Assembly: GCF_016863655.1 (NCBI RefSeq)
Contig: NZ_BOPH01000037.1
Location: 1 to 64,000, forward strand
Reading direction: 5' to 3'
DNA: 64,000 bases
Source of the DNA: Virgisporangium ochraceum
GTDB lineage: Bacteria > Actinomycetota > Actinomycetes > Mycobacteriales > Micromonosporaceae
Part shown: piece by piece, positions 7,893-16,330 of the stretch
Layout of the letters: every line of letters begins with the position of its first letter
How positions within the stretch are numbered: the first letter of the stretch is position 1
Notes under the pieces: model-generated
Databases searched by the model: none
The model's input: the letters and a program-made list of their open reading frames with translations, nothing else
What the model was told of the DNA's origin: nothing
Program-made: the position numbers and the translations under genes

Positions 7893-8918
7893 TCACCCCC
7901 ACACACGGCGTAGCAGATCGGTCAGGTGCGGGTCGAGCGCGTCCCGCCAGGCGGTGAAGTTGTGCGCGTCCGGCACCTCCGCGGTGGCCACCGGATAGCC
8001 CTGTGCCCGCAGGGCGTGCGCCATCTCGCGGTTGTTGTGGCGGTTCTCCTCCGCGCGTCCACAGGTCACCGCGACCGGAACCGGATCGCCCACCGGCGCG
8101 CGGACCACGCGCCCGACGAACCTCACCAGCCGCAGGTAGCGCTGGAACCCGGACTCGTGGCCGTCGTAGTTGGGCCGGAAGAAGCTTCCCGACTGCAGGA
8201 ACAGCCCCGCGAAGGACCCGGGGTGACGGCGGTGCGCGTGCAGCATCGCCAGCGCGCCCAGCGAGGCGCCCATGCCGACGACCGGTTCGGCGGTGCCGAG
8301 CTCGGCCCGCACCCGCGGCAGAACATTGGTGACCAGCGCCCGCGCGTACCGGGGGTTGGCCGAGTACCACTCGTTGCGGTCGCCGGGCGACAGCAGCACC
8401 AGGTGGAACGGCGCGACCCGGCCGGCGCGCACCATCGCCGCGCAGTACTGGGTGAGCGAGGCGAACCGGTCGTACTCCGGGCCGTCGTGCGCGACCACGA
8501 CCCGCGACGTGCGCGTGGTCGGCGACCAGATGTGCACGTCGATCGACGCGCTCAGCTCCGGCGCGGCGACCTTCAGGTCCTGCGTGGACTCCTCGGGACC
8601 GTCCCAGGTCAGCCACGGCGGCGGAGCGTACTCGGGGCAGACCAGCTCGGACTTGTCGCCGAACGCGCCGGGTACCCGGCGCGGGTTGGCCGGGTCGCAC
8701 ACCGTCTCCACGCCGCCGTCGGGGTGGCGCAGCTCGAACTGGTACTCCAATCGGGCGACGGGCGGGCGGGGCACGCTGAGCGTCCAGTCGTCACCGTCGC
8801 GGGCGAACGACAGCAGCGTGCCGGGGATGCCGACGCCCTGTTGCAGCCGCACGCCCGTGAGCCGCCCGTCGGGGTCGTGGTAGCGGAACGAGAGGACGCC
8901 GTCCCGGCACTCAGCCAC
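7893..8918 (-). CDS. enterochelin-esterase-like alpha/beta hydrolase
   Basis: About 341 residues. The N-terminal ~120 residues form a beta-rich domain (RLEYQFELRHPDGG, GAFGDKSELVCPEY) like the Fes/IroD lead domain. The C-terminal hydrolase domain has the GMGASLGALAM nucleophile elbow and a DAHNFTAWRDAL His region. Homologues cleave siderophore or other esters; no siderophore genes are adjacent, so the substrate is open. I start it at the GTG at 8916-8918, which overlaps the monooxygenase stop by 8 bp. The same open frame continues upstream without other support. Confidence 0.75.
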   Translation of the reverse strand: MAECRDGVLSFRYHDPDGRLTGVRLQQGVGIPGTLLSFARDGDDWTLSVPRPPVARLEYQFELRHPDGGVETVCDPANPRRVPGAFGDKSELVCPEYAPPPWLTWDGPEESTQDLKVAAPELSASIDVHIWSPTTRTSRVVVAHDGPEYDRFASLTQYCAAMVRAGRVAPFHLVLLSPGDRNEWYSANPRYARALVTNVLPRVRAELGTAEPVVGMGASLGALAMLHAHRRHPGSFAGLFLQSGSFFRPNYDGHESGFQRYLRLVRFVGRVVRAPVGDPVPVAVTCGRAEENRHNNREMAHALRAQGYPVATAEVPDAHNFTAWRDALDPHLTDLLRRVWG

Positions 8919-9219
8919 GCGGGTCGGCGCTCTGGACCACTTCGAACTCCAGCAGGCTCGACCCGCTGGCGACCGGACGGCTCCGCTCACCGGCGTGCGC
9001 CTCCCGGGCGGGGCCGTTCGACCACGCCTGGAACGCCTCCTCGCTCTCCCACTTGGTGTAGACGAAGTACCGGGTCTCCCCGGCGACCGGGCGCAGCAGC
9101 TGGAACTCGAGGAAGCCGGGCGAGCCCTCGACCGCGCCGTGCCGGGCGGCGAACCGCCGCTCCAGTTCGGGGCCCGCGCCCTCGGGAACCTCGATCGCGT
9201 TGATCTTCACAACTGCCAT
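8911..9219 (-). CDS. antibiotic biosynthesis monooxygenase (ABM) domain protein
   Basis: The 102-residue protein has the ABM fold: a beta strand MAVVKINAIEVPEG, helix LERRFAARHGAVEGSPGFLEFQLL and TRYFVYTKWESEEAFQAW. Small actinobacterial members include heme-degrading MhuD/IsdG-type enzymes and quinol monooxygenases; the sequence alone does not decide. It is the first gene of the operon that continues with two hydrolases and the ATP-grasp protein. It is divergent from the DinB-like gene at 9300. Confidence 0.8.
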   Translation of the reverse strand: MAVVKINAIEVPEGAGPELERRFAARHGAVEGSPGFLEFQLLRPVAGETRYFVYTKWESEEAFQAWSNGPAREAHAGERSRPVASGSSLLEFEVVQSADPRG

Positions 9220-9299
9220 GTCCGAGAGCTTATCCGGCGGGGCGTTCTGTCTACAGTGGATGGTCGCCCGGCCGTGTGCGGACGCACCATACTGGGCAC

Positions 9300-9932
9300 G
9301 TGACTCGGACCAGGGTGTACCTCGAGGTGGGCGCGAAGCGCACGTTCGCCATGGCGCCCGACTGGCCCGGCTGGGGACGGTCGGGCCGCACGGCCGACGA
9401 CGCGCTCGCGGCCCTGGCCGACTACGCCGCGCGGTACACGGACGCGGTCGGCGCGGCCGTGTCCACGGATCTCGAGATCGTGGAGACCGTGGCGGGCAAC
9501 GCGACCACCGACTTCGGCGCCCCGGCGGCGTTCGCCGGCGCCGACTCCGCGCCGGTGTCGGCCGCGGCCGCCGAACGGACCGCCGCGCTGGTGTCGGCGT
9601 GCTGGGCCGCGCTCGACCGCGTCGCCGCCGGTTCACCGGAGGACCTGCGTAAGGGACCGCGTGGGGGCGGGCGTGACCGCGACCGGATGCTCACGCACGT
9701 CATCGAGACCGAAGCCGCGTACGGCCGCAAGATCGGCGTGAAGCACAAGCCGCCGGCGCTCGGAGACCGGGCGGCGCTGGAGGCCATGCGGGCGGACATC
9801 CTCGCGGTTCTCGGCGCGCCGTCGGACGGTGCGCCGCCCCCGAAGGGATGGCCGGTCCCTTACGCGGCACGGCGGATCGCGTGGCACGCCCTCGACCACG
9901 CGTGGGAGATGGAGGACCGGCGGCCGGGCTGA
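9300..9932 (+). CDS. DinB-like four-helix protein
   Basis: About 210 residues. The C-terminal half has the actinobacterial DinB/YfiT-like pattern: DRDRMLTHVIETEAAYGRKI and a closing RIAWHALDHAWEMEDR with conserved His residues that bind metal in this superfamily. The N-terminal 60 residues (VYLEVGAKRTFAMAPDWPGWGRSG) are of the HicB-like kind often fused to it. Start is the GTG at 9300; an ATG 24 bases earlier has no ribosome site. The function is unproven; relatives are thiol transferases. Confidence 0.7.
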   Translation: MTRTRVYLEVGAKRTFAMAPDWPGWGRSGRTADDALAALADYAARYTDAVGAAVSTDLEIVETVAGNATTDFGAPAAFAGADSAPVSAAAAERTAALVSACWAALDRVAAGSPEDLRKGPRGGGRDRDRMLTHVIETEAAYGRKIGVKHKPPALGDRAALEAMRADILAVLGAPSDGAPPPKGWPVPYAARRIAWHALDHAWEMEDRRPG

Positions 9933-10009
9933 TCGTCTCCTGACGGCCGCGCCGGCCGGGTCTCCCGGCCGGGCTGAGAAGTGTCGTACCTGTTGTCTAG
10001 ATTGCTGGC

Positions 10010-10684
10010 ATGACCCTGGATCTGCTCGCCCTGCTGCCCGACGGCTGGCGGGAGCGCATGGAGCCGCACCTCGACCCGGCGACGGTCGCCACGCTCACGG
10101 CGTTCGTCTCGGCCGAGTACGAGAGCGAAACCGTGTTCCCCCCGTTGGAAGACCTGTTCACCGCGTTCCGGCTGTGTCCGCTGGAGTCGACCAGGGTGCT
10201 CATCCTGGGCCAGGACCCGTACCACAAGCAGGGCCAGGCGCACGGGCTCAGCTTCAGCGTGCGTCCCGGGGTGTCGGTGCCGCCGTCGCTGCGCAACATC
10301 TACAAGGAGCTGCACGACGATCTCGGGGTCACGCCGCCGAAGAACGGCGACCTCACCGGCTGGGCCAGCCAGGGGGTGCTGCTGCTCAACGCGGTGCTCA
10401 CCGTGCGGTCCGGCAAGCCGAGCTCGCACGCCAACCAGGGCTGGGAACACTTCACCGACGCGGCGATCAAGGCGCTCGACGACCTGCCGTACCCCGTGGT
10501 GTTCGTCCTGTGGGGCAGCTACGCGCGGAAGAAGAAGGCGCTGGTCACCAACCCGAAGCATGTCGTGCTGGAGGCGGGCCACCCGAGTCCGATGAACCCG
10601 AGGGGCTTTCTGGGCAGCCGTCCGTTCAGCCAGATCGCCAAGGCCCTTGCCGACGCCGGCCGCGGGCAGGTGAACTGGTCGTAA
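10010..10684 (+). CDS. ung: uracil-DNA glycosylase, family 1
   Basis: The 224-residue protein has the family 1 motifs: GQDPYHKQGQAHG with the catalytic Asp (near residue 69), LLLNAVLTV, and GHPSPMNPRGF with the catalytic His. It removes uracil from DNA to start base-excision repair in the cytoplasm. The length matches E. coli Ung. The TAA overlaps the ATG of the next gene by one base, so the two are probably co-transcribed. Confidence 0.97.
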   Translation: MTLDLLALLPDGWRERMEPHLDPATVATLTAFVSAEYESETVFPPLEDLFTAFRLCPLESTRVLILGQDPYHKQGQAHGLSFSVRPGVSVPPSLRNIYKELHDDLGVTPPKNGDLTGWASQGVLLLNAVLTVRSGKPSSHANQGWEHFTDAAIKALDDLPYPVVFVLWGSYARKKKALVTNPKHVVLEAGHPSPMNPRGFLGSRPFSQIAKALADAGRGQVNWS

Positions 10685-11217
10685 TGCGTATCGCCTTCGC
10701 CGCCGACGACGAGAACGACACCACCCGCGCCGTGCTCGACCTTCTGGCCCGCCGCGGCGACGAGGTGGTGCGCGTTCCCGCCGACGCTGGCGCTCCCGCT
10801 GGCGCTGGCGATTCCGTCGATGCTGGCGCCGGTGCTGCGGCCGCGCCGGGGGGTTCGGGCGCGGCGGCGGCGGGTTCGGGTGCGGCGGGGGCCGTGGCGT
10901 GGCCCGATCTGGGTGCCGGTGTCGGGCGGGCCGTGGTGGAGGGCGCGGCCGACGTCGGGATCGTCATGTGCTGGACCGGTACGGGCACGGCCATCGCGGC
11001 CAACAAGGTGCCCGGGGTACGGGCGGCCCTGGCCTGGGACCCGTGGATCGCCCGCGGGGCCAGGCTGTGGAACGACGCCAACGTGCTGGCGATGAGCCTG
11101 AAGCGGCTCGCGCCCGACGTGGCCGTGGAGGTCACCGAGGCGTTCCTCGCCGTCGAGGAGGCCGATCCGGAGGAGGGGGAGAACATCGCGGCGCTCGATC
11201 GGCTGCTTCCGCCGTAG
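10684..11217 (+). CDS. RpiB/LacAB-family sugar-phosphate isomerase with Ala/Gly insertion
   Basis: The 177-residue protein carries the RpiB/LacA fold: MRIAFAADDEN, the active-site stretch GIVMCWTGTGTAIAANKVPGVRAAL with the catalytic Cys, and WNDANVLAMSLKRL. It should interconvert phosphorylated aldose and ketose sugars. Residues ~35-71 are a low-complexity Ala/Gly insertion that normal ~150-residue members lack; it lies before the catalytic cysteine. It starts at the ATG overlapping the ung stop (TAATG). Confidence 0.85.
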   Translation: MRIAFAADDENDTTRAVLDLLARRGDEVVRVPADAGAPAGAGDSVDAGAGAAAAPGGSGAAAAGSGAAGAVAWPDLGAGVGRAVVEGAADVGIVMCWTGTGTAIAANKVPGVRAALAWDPWIARGARLWNDANVLAMSLKRLAPDVAVEVTEAFLAVEEADPEEGENIAALDRLLPP

Positions 11218-11348
11218 GCGGGTGGTCTGTCGTGCACCCGTCAGAGTGTCCTGACCAGGGTATCCACGGAGTGCGATCCGGCCAGATTGTGGCAGGCTGG
11301 AAGCTCAGGGGGATCCGACCGGGATAGGGGCCGGGATAGGGGGACGTC

Positions 11349-12821
11349 GTGGCCGGGGGACAGGCGGCACGTGCCACGCAGGTGGCCCGTAGCGCCGCTG
11401 TGCCTGGCAGAGCGGCTGGCGGGGCGGCTGGCGGGGCGGCTGGCGGGGCGGCCGGCAGGGCTGCCGGCAGGGCAGCAGGGGGCGCGGCAGGCAGGGCAGC
11501 GGCGGCCGGTGGGGCCGCCGGTAGAGCAGCGGCGGCCGGTGGGGTGGCCGGCGGGGTGGCCGGCGGGGTGGCCGGTAGAGCAGCGGCGGCCAGAGCGGGT
11601 GCCCGGGGAGCAGGCAACGGCGCTGCGGCCGGAGCGGGGGCAGCCAGACAGCCCTCCCGGGTGCGGCAGGTTCGGCGGGTTCCGCGCGAGCAGCGTCCCC
11701 TCGAGCTTGTCCGTCAGGACCAGCAGCGGCGCATCTGGCAGCGCACCGCGGCCAAGCGGGCCGCCCGGCAGGTCGAGACCGAGCAGGCGATCCTCGACCG
11801 GGAGCAGCGGCTCCGCGCCGCCCGCGAGGAGCCGCCGCCGTACGGGAGCGAGCCGGAGAGCTACGAGGCGTACGTCCGGCGCCGGCACGCCGAGGCCCGC
11901 GAGGCCACGGTGGCGGCCGCCGCCAGGTGCTCCGCCCTCGACGACCTGTGGGCGACGGCCCTGGCCAGCCCGTTGCACGTCAGCTTCGGGTCGCTGCGGC
12001 GCCGGGTCTCGCATGTGCCGTTCGAGGCCGGGGCACTGGCCACGCCGCTGCCCGAGCCGCGCGCCGAGGACTTCCAGCCGGTCGGTCCGACGCTGCCGAC
12101 ATGGCTGCCCGGGCAGCGGGCCGCCCGGGAGCGCGCCCGCCGGGCCGCCTACGACGAGTACCGGCAGGCGCTGGCCGAGCACCGGGCGGCGGAGTACGAC
12201 CGGGTGCGGCGGCTGTCCGTCGCGCGTCTCGACCACCAGCGCCGGGAAGCCACGGTCGCGGCCGAGGCGAACGCGCACAACGCCACCATCGACCGGCTAC
12301 GCAGCGGCTACCGCGACCACGAGCCGGCCGCCGTCGAGCAGTTCGCGCGCATCGTCCTGTCGGCCCGGTCGTGGCCCGAGGGCATCGTGCTGCGCTGGCG
12401 GCTGAACTACCGGCCCGACTACTGCCAGATCGACGCGGAGTGCGTGCTGCCCGGTCCCGAGGTCGTCCCCGGGGTGCGGCGCTACCGCTATGTCTCGGCC
12501 GCCGACGCGATCCGCCGCCAGCTGGTGCCCGTCGAGGAGCTGCGGCGCCGCTACGACTCCGCGGTCGAGCAGATCGCCCTGGTGGCGCTGTTCGACCTGT
12601 TCCACGCGCTGGCCCCCGACGTGGTCGACGTCGTCCACCTGACCGGGCGGCTGTCCGCGCCAGCGCCCGAGCCCGAGCCGTGCCTGGTCAGCGTGGCGGC
12701 GGCCCGGTCGGAGTGGGCCGAGCTGAACACCGGAACGGATCCGCCGGCCGAACTGCTGCGCCAGCTGGACGCCCGGGTGTCACCGAGCCCGTACGACGCG
12801 GTTCCCGTGGTGCCCTGGTAG
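11349..12821 (+). CDS. restriction-endonuclease-like protein lacking the nuclease domain
   Basis: A 490-residue protein. Residues 1-95 are almost only Ala, Gly and Arg. Residues ~100-160 are charged and helical. From ~170 the sequence follows the N-terminal half of actinobacterial Mrr-type restriction proteins as I know them: PTWLPGQRAARERARRAAYD, AEANAHNATIDRL, YRPDYCQIDAECVLPGPEVV, RYRYVSAADAI and CLVSVAA near the end. Those proteins continue into an Mrr catalytic domain after the LDARVSPSPYD segment; here a TAG follows 9 codons later and no nuclease motif is found downstream. It may be a natural nuclease-less variant or a truncation. Confidence 0.6.
   Translation: MAGGQAARATQVARSAAVPGRAAGGAAGGAAGGAAGRAAGRAAGGAAGRAAAAGGAAGRAAAAGGVAGGVAGGVAGRAAAARAGARGAGNGAAAGAGAARQPSRVRQVRRVPREQRPLELVRQDQQRRIWQRTAAKRAARQVETEQAILDREQRLRAAREEPPPYGSEPESYEAYVRRRHAEAREATVAAAARCSALDDLWATALASPLHVSFGSLRRRVSHVPFEAGALATPLPEPRAEDFQPVGPTLPTWLPGQRAARERARRAAYDEYRQALAEHRAAEYDRVRRLSVARLDHQRREATVAAEANAHNATIDRLRSGYRDHEPAAVEQFARIVLSARSWPEGIVLRWRLNYRPDYCQIDAECVLPGPEVVPGVRRYRYVSAADAIRRQLVPVEELRRRYDSAVEQIALVALFDLFHALAPDVVDVVHLTGRLSAPAPEPEPCLVSVAAARSEWAELNTGTDPPAELLRQLDARVSPSPYDAVPVVPW
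11400..11590 (+). repeat. GC-rich coding tandem repeats (Ala/Gly/Arg tract)
   Basis: Short units such as GGCGGGGCGGCTGGC and GCGGCGGCCGGTGGG recur head to tail, keep frame, and encode repeated AAGG, AAGR and GGVA blocks of the 11349 gene. Period and unit drift suggest slippage. The tract resembles the low-complexity DNA that flanks the hairpin elements elsewhere in this window. Confidence 0.75.
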
Positions 12822-13139
12822 GGCGGTCGACGGCTGGCCGGCAGCGGGCTGCGGCGCGAGCTCGCTGGTGAGCAGGTCGCGGGTGGCGGGTGCGGCGCGG
12901 GCTCTTGCGGTGTGAGATTGCCGGCCGTGCGGTGGTGGGGTGTGGGCCGGCCCGTATCAGGTTCCGGGTCGTGCGGTGTCAGGGTGGGTGGCGTCGAGTC
13001 AGGCCGAACGGCTCGTATCAGGGTGGGGTGACGCGCCGGGGCGGGCGAGTGGGTGCGTATCAGGTTGCGGGTCCGCGGCGCTTTGCGCCGCCCGCCCGCG
13101 CCCCGCCGGTGCGCCACCACGTGGGTCTCATCAAAGCTC
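12822..13139. repeat. intergenic gap with CGTATCAGG repeats
   Basis: No gene is supported in this 318-bp gap. CGTATCAGGTTCCGGGTC (12953), CGTATCAGGGTGGGG (13014) and CGTATCAGGTTGCGGGTC (13056) are imperfect direct repeats, with weaker TCAGG copies between them. The gap separates two converging genes. No clear hairpin terminator was seen. Confidence 0.5.
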
Positions 13140-14462
13140 TTACTTGGACAGGGTGGAGCCTGTCGTCGTGGGGCGGCGGGCGCCGAGGAAGAAGATGCCG
13201 GGCAGGCCGTCGGTCTCGAAGCCGGCGCTCGGGTTGCCCTTCAGGCGGGAGTTCTCGATCGACATGGTGCCCGTGCGGTCGTTGCTGACGAAGAAGATCG
13301 CGCCGCCGCCCTCGTTGGCCTTGTTGTTCTCGATGACCGTGCCGTTGAGGGCGAGGGTGAACTTGTCGCCGTCGCAGTAGATGGCGCCTCCGGAGCCGCC
13401 GCCCGGAGTGCCGGCGCGGGCCGGGTTGGCGCCCTTGCCGATGGCCTGGTTGTTGCGGAACAGGCTGTTCAGCACGACCCACGACACGTGGATGCTGCTG
13501 ATACCGGCACCGTTCGAGCACACACCGCCCTCGAACGTGCTGTTGACCACGTAGACCGGCAGGTCCTTCGACTGGTCGAACACGCGCAGCGCGGCACCGC
13601 CGACGTCGGGGCCGGTGGACTCGCAGCGGTTGTTCACGAACCTCGAGTTGACCACCTTGAACCGGCCGCCGCGCTGGAAGACCGCGCCGCCACCGCCACC
13701 ACCGTCGTAGTCGGTGCGGGCGCCGTTGGAGTTGCCGTTGGCGAACGTCAGGTTCTGCACCGTCAGCTGCGGGGTGGCCTGGTCGGCGCAGTTGCCGCCG
13801 ATCGAGCCCTGCGCGCTGTCGCACGTGTTCATGAACAGGATCCGGCGCTGGCCGGCACCGCTGAGGGTCACCTTGCCGCCGCCGTCGAGCACCACGCGTT
13901 GCACGGTGTTGCGGACCTTCGCGGTGGCCTTCATGGTGATCGTCACCGGGTCGGGGCCGCAGTTGAACGTGATGACGCCGCCCGCCGCCACCGCCGCGAC
14001 GACCGCCTCCGACGTGCAGCTGGCTGCCGAGCCGTTGCCCACCGTCCGGTCGGGCTTCGAGATGTCGACGGCCCTCGCCTCGGCCGGGATGGGCGCCTTG
14101 CCGTTGGGGTTGCCGGCCTGGGGGAGGGCGGCCGCTTTGGTCGCCGAAGCCGACGCGGACGCCGAAGCCGACGCGGACCCCGAGTTCGACGCCGACGCCG
14201 CGGGAGTGGCGGCGACGTCGTTGCCGGCCGGGTCGAGCCCGCTACCGGCGCCCCGGGCGCCCGACTTCGTGCCGGCGCAGCCGGTCAGGACCAATGCGGC
14301 GACCAGCGTCGCGATCAGCGCCGCGGTTGTGGCCGCGATCGGCCTCGCGGTTGGGGCCGTGGTTGGCGCCGCGATCGGCGTGGCGGTTGGGGCCGTGGTT
14401 GGCGCCGTGACCTGCGCAAAAGCCGACAAACGCCGAAAAGGAAAGGGGGGCCTGAGCAGCAC
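13140..14462 (-). CDS. secreted beta-helix lipoprotein
   Basis: A 440-residue protein. The hydrophobic segment ALIATLVAALVLTGC (residues ~47-61) ends in a lipobox, so it should be lipid-anchored outside the membrane. A Ser/Ala linker (SASASASASA) follows. The rest is rich in short NxxFxNN-type turns (NLTFANGNS, NSRFVNNRC, NSTFEGGVC, NSLFRNNQA) and Gly stretches, as in right-handed parallel beta-helix or polymorphic outer-membrane-type repeats. No pectate-lyase catalytic residues were identified, so it may bind carbohydrate rather than cleave it. The N-terminus before the lipobox is unusually long because of DNA repeats. Confidence 0.75.
   Translation of the reverse strand: MLLRPPFPFRRLSAFAQVTAPTTAPTATPIAAPTTAPTARPIAATTAALIATLVAALVLTGCAGTKSGARGAGSGLDPAGNDVAATPAASASNSGSASASASASASATKAAALPQAGNPNGKAPIPAEARAVDISKPDRTVGNGSAASCTSEAVVAAVAAGGVITFNCGPDPVTITMKATAKVRNTVQRVVLDGGGKVTLSGAGQRRILFMNTCDSAQGSIGGNCADQATPQLTVQNLTFANGNSNGARTDYDGGGGGGAVFQRGGRFKVVNSRFVNNRCESTGPDVGGAALRVFDQSKDLPVYVVNSTFEGGVCSNGAGISSIHVSWVVLNSLFRNNQAIGKGANPARAGTPGGGSGGAIYCDGDKFTLALNGTVIENNKANEGGGAIFFVSNDRTGTMSIENSRLKGNPSAGFETDGLPGIFFLGARRPTTTGSTLSK
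14347..14407 (-). repeat. 36-bp period repeat in a lipoprotein leader
   Basis: A 25-bp stretch at 14347-14371 recurs exactly at 14383-14407, and a shorter related copy sits at 14323-14346. On the minus strand the units encode the repeated TAPTA / PIAA blocks before the lipobox of the beta-helix lipoprotein. The repeat lengthens the signal region without breaking frame. Confidence 0.75.
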
Positions 14463-14563
14463 GGATCGACTCTAGGAACGCTTGAGCCTCAGGTAGACCC
14501 TCGGGGGCTGGTTTAACCGTTTCTTAAGTCGCTCCACAGGTGGGCAACAGTCGTAATCTGCGT

Positions 14564-14635
14564 CGATCTTGCAGTTGTGGCCCCTGACAAAGCGGCTTTT
14601 AGTGGGACAAAGGGGCGGCCACAACTGCAAGATCG
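14564..14635. repeat. GATC-ended hairpin element, copy 1
   Basis: The arms CGATCTTGCAGTTGTGGCC (14564-14582) and its exact complement (14617-14635) enclose 34 bases. Three more elements with the same outer arms lie at 46831, 50135 and 62660. It sits in a 360-bp gap upstream of the beta-helix lipoprotein. The rest of that gap, 14636-14822, is G-rich low-complexity DNA (repeated GGCGCGGGC / GGGCGTGGGC) with no gene that I can support. Confidence 0.85.
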
Positions 14636-14822
14636 GCGGAGGGGGGAGGGACGCGGCGGGCGTGGGCGTGGGCACGGCGCACGGGGCACGGGGCGCGGCG
14701 CGGGCGGCAGGCGTGGGCGCAGCACGGCGCGGGCGGCGAGCGCGGGGAGCGTCGGCCGGCGGCGCAGGCAGCAGTGGTGCAGCGACGGCGGCGCGCGCGG
14801 CGCGGGGCCGTGGGTGAACGGG

Positions 14823-15401
14823 TCAGGGGAGGTGGAGGGTGGCGTCCGTCAGGGTGGTGTACCAGTCGGACTCCGTGAAATCCGGCCCGGTCTCCTCGCC
14901 GATGTAGACGTCGACGTGGCGGTCGCCGCCCAGTCCGGGGCTGAACTCGTCGCGCACGGTCCATTCGGCCGCGCTCAGCCGGTCGCACACCTGGGGGGTG
15001 ACGTCGGCGCCCGAACCGCACGACGTGATCGTGAAACGGGTGCCGGCCGCCAGCACGTCGGGGTCAGCGGCGGCGGACCGCCACGGCTCCAGCGCGCCGC
15101 CGGCGCTGTCACGCGGCGCGGTGTCGAGCCAGAAGCCCACGTCGACCGACCAGTTCAGGTAGCGGCCGTCGCCGACCCGGCCGGTGCCCTCGTCGCGCAC
15201 GGCTTGCACGAACGTGGCCGGGTACGTGCCCAGGTCGTCGGAGCCGCCGTCGCAGTCCAGCCGCGGGCAGCCGGTCACGCGCTCGGTCGCGCCGCCGTGG
15301 AACGAGGCGACCGCCGTGTAGTAGACGGTCACCGTCCAACCCGACCGCGACGAGCACGCCGACAGCGCGACCAGCAGGAGCAGCACCGAGAACCGGATCA
15401 C
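14823..15401 (-). CDS. lipoprotein, function unknown
   Basis: The 192-residue protein starts with a short signal VIRFSVLLLLVALSAC whose last Cys is a lipobox Cys at residue 16. The mature part has several cysteines (CPRLDC, ITSCG, QVCDRL) probably forming disulphides, and WTVTVYYTAVASFHGG, a start reminiscent of secreted EndoU/3D-type actinobacterial proteins. I assign no enzyme activity. The GTG at 15399-15401 overlaps the TGA of the upstream gene (GTGA), which fixes the start; the open frame upstream is not used. Confidence 0.75.
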   Translation of the reverse strand: MIRFSVLLLLVALSACSSRSGWTVTVYYTAVASFHGGATERVTGCPRLDCDGGSDDLGTYPATFVQAVRDEGTGRVGDGRYLNWSVDVGFWLDTAPRDSAGGALEPWRSAAADPDVLAAGTRFTITSCGSGADVTPQVCDRLSAAEWTVRDEFSPGLGGDRHVDVYIGEETGPDFTESDWYTTLTDATLHLP

Positions 15402-15592
15402 CGCCGGACGGCGCCGCGCCGAATGCCGAGCCCGACGATCACCACCCCGGCGATCGCCACGATCGGTCCGACGACGGCCCACAGCGTCTGGCCCGTCATC
15501 GCGCTGCCCCCCAGCACATTGAGCCCCTGCAGCGTCCACACCAGGCCGACCACCAGCATGAGCGCCCCGACCACCAACAGGATCCAGCGCAC
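15398..15592 (-). CDS. small two-helix membrane protein
   Basis: A 64-residue protein with two hydrophobic segments: WILLVVGALMLVVGLVW (residues 3-19) and LWAVVGPIVAIAGVVIVGLGI (about 37-57), joined by a short loop. Basic residues end the chain (RRGAVRR), placing the C-terminus inside. Tiny actinobacterial membrane proteins of this type have no known role. It is translationally coupled to the following lipoprotein, suggesting a joint envelope function. Confidence 0.7.
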   Translation of the reverse strand: MRWILLVVGALMLVVGLVWTLQGLNVLGGSAMTGQTLWAVVGPIVAIAGVVIVGLGIRRGAVRR

Positions 15593-15704
15593 CGCAACAC
15601 CCCCTCGCCCCCTGTTCGTTCATGGTCCCCGCACGTCAGCGGCCCGGCAACCAGAGAACGGAAGAACCCCCTCGGATACGCCCAAATCGGGGTAACGTCG
15701 GATC

Positions 15705-16316
15705 GTGGACAGTGCGGTGCTGCCGCTCTGGCTGTCCGCGATCGCCGCGGTGCTCACCGTGGGGCTGGCGGCGGCGTTCGCGGTGGTCGCGCTGCGGGCG
15801 CAGCGCGCGCTGGTCAGCCAGTTGCGCATGATGGAGGACCTCTATCAACGGGACGCCGAGCAGCGCGCCAGGGCGCAGGCGCAGCTCGTTGCCGCCTGGC
15901 CGGTGAGCGAGCGCTCGACGTACGAGTCGCTGCTGCGGCGGGGAATCGTGGGTGCCGCGATCCGCAACGGGTCGGAGTCGCCGGTCTACGACGTCGAACT
16001 GATCTACCGGGACGTGCCGGCGGCCTGGATCGCGGTACGCCAGGTCGGCACGGTGCCGCCAGCGGCCGCGGCCGAGGTGTTCGCCGGGTTCGACGAGGAG
16101 CGCACGGAGGGCCGGCCCGACCCGTCGCGGATCAACCCGGACGGGTCGATCAAGCTGGCGCCGTCGGCGGCGATGAAGGTGGAGATCCGGTTCACCGACG
16201 GGCTGGGCGTGCGCTGGTCACGCGACTCCACCGGCGTGCTGACGCAGCTGCCGCCGGGGACCCCGCGGATGTCGACGGTCGCACCCGACGCCGAGGTCGA
16301 ACCGGTCCATGGGTGA
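15705..16316 (+). CDS. membrane-anchored protein, function unknown
   Basis: The 203-residue protein begins with one transmembrane helix (LPLWLSAIAAVLTVGLAAAFAVVAL, residues ~6-30). A charged, coiled-coil-like stretch follows (QRALVSQLRMMEDLYQRDAEQRARAQAQ), then a compact beta-rich domain. Similar single-helix proteins with this AIRNGSESPVYDVELIYR pattern are common in actinomycetes without assigned function. Start is the GTG at 15705. It is divergent from the small membrane protein gene. Confidence 0.65.
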   Translation: MDSAVLPLWLSAIAAVLTVGLAAAFAVVALRAQRALVSQLRMMEDLYQRDAEQRARAQAQLVAAWPVSERSTYESLLRRGIVGAAIRNGSESPVYDVELIYRDVPAAWIAVRQVGTVPPAAAAEVFAGFDEERTEGRPDPSRINPDGSIKLAPSAAMKVEIRFTDGLGVRWSRDSTGVLTQLPPGTPRMSTVAPDAEVEPVHG

Positions 16317-16330
16317 CTGTCGGGAAAGCG

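Noticed and set aside
12551..13120. Minus-strand open frame over the end of the restriction-like gene and the gap
   Set aside because: It is Pro/Thr/Arg-rich, antisense to a better-supported gene, and arises partly from the CGTATCAGG repeats.
14564..14635. Hairpin elements as tRNA, CRISPR or insertion sequence ends
   Set aside because: No cloverleaf or conserved tRNA loops, copies are far apart rather than regularly spaced, and no transposase lies between any two.
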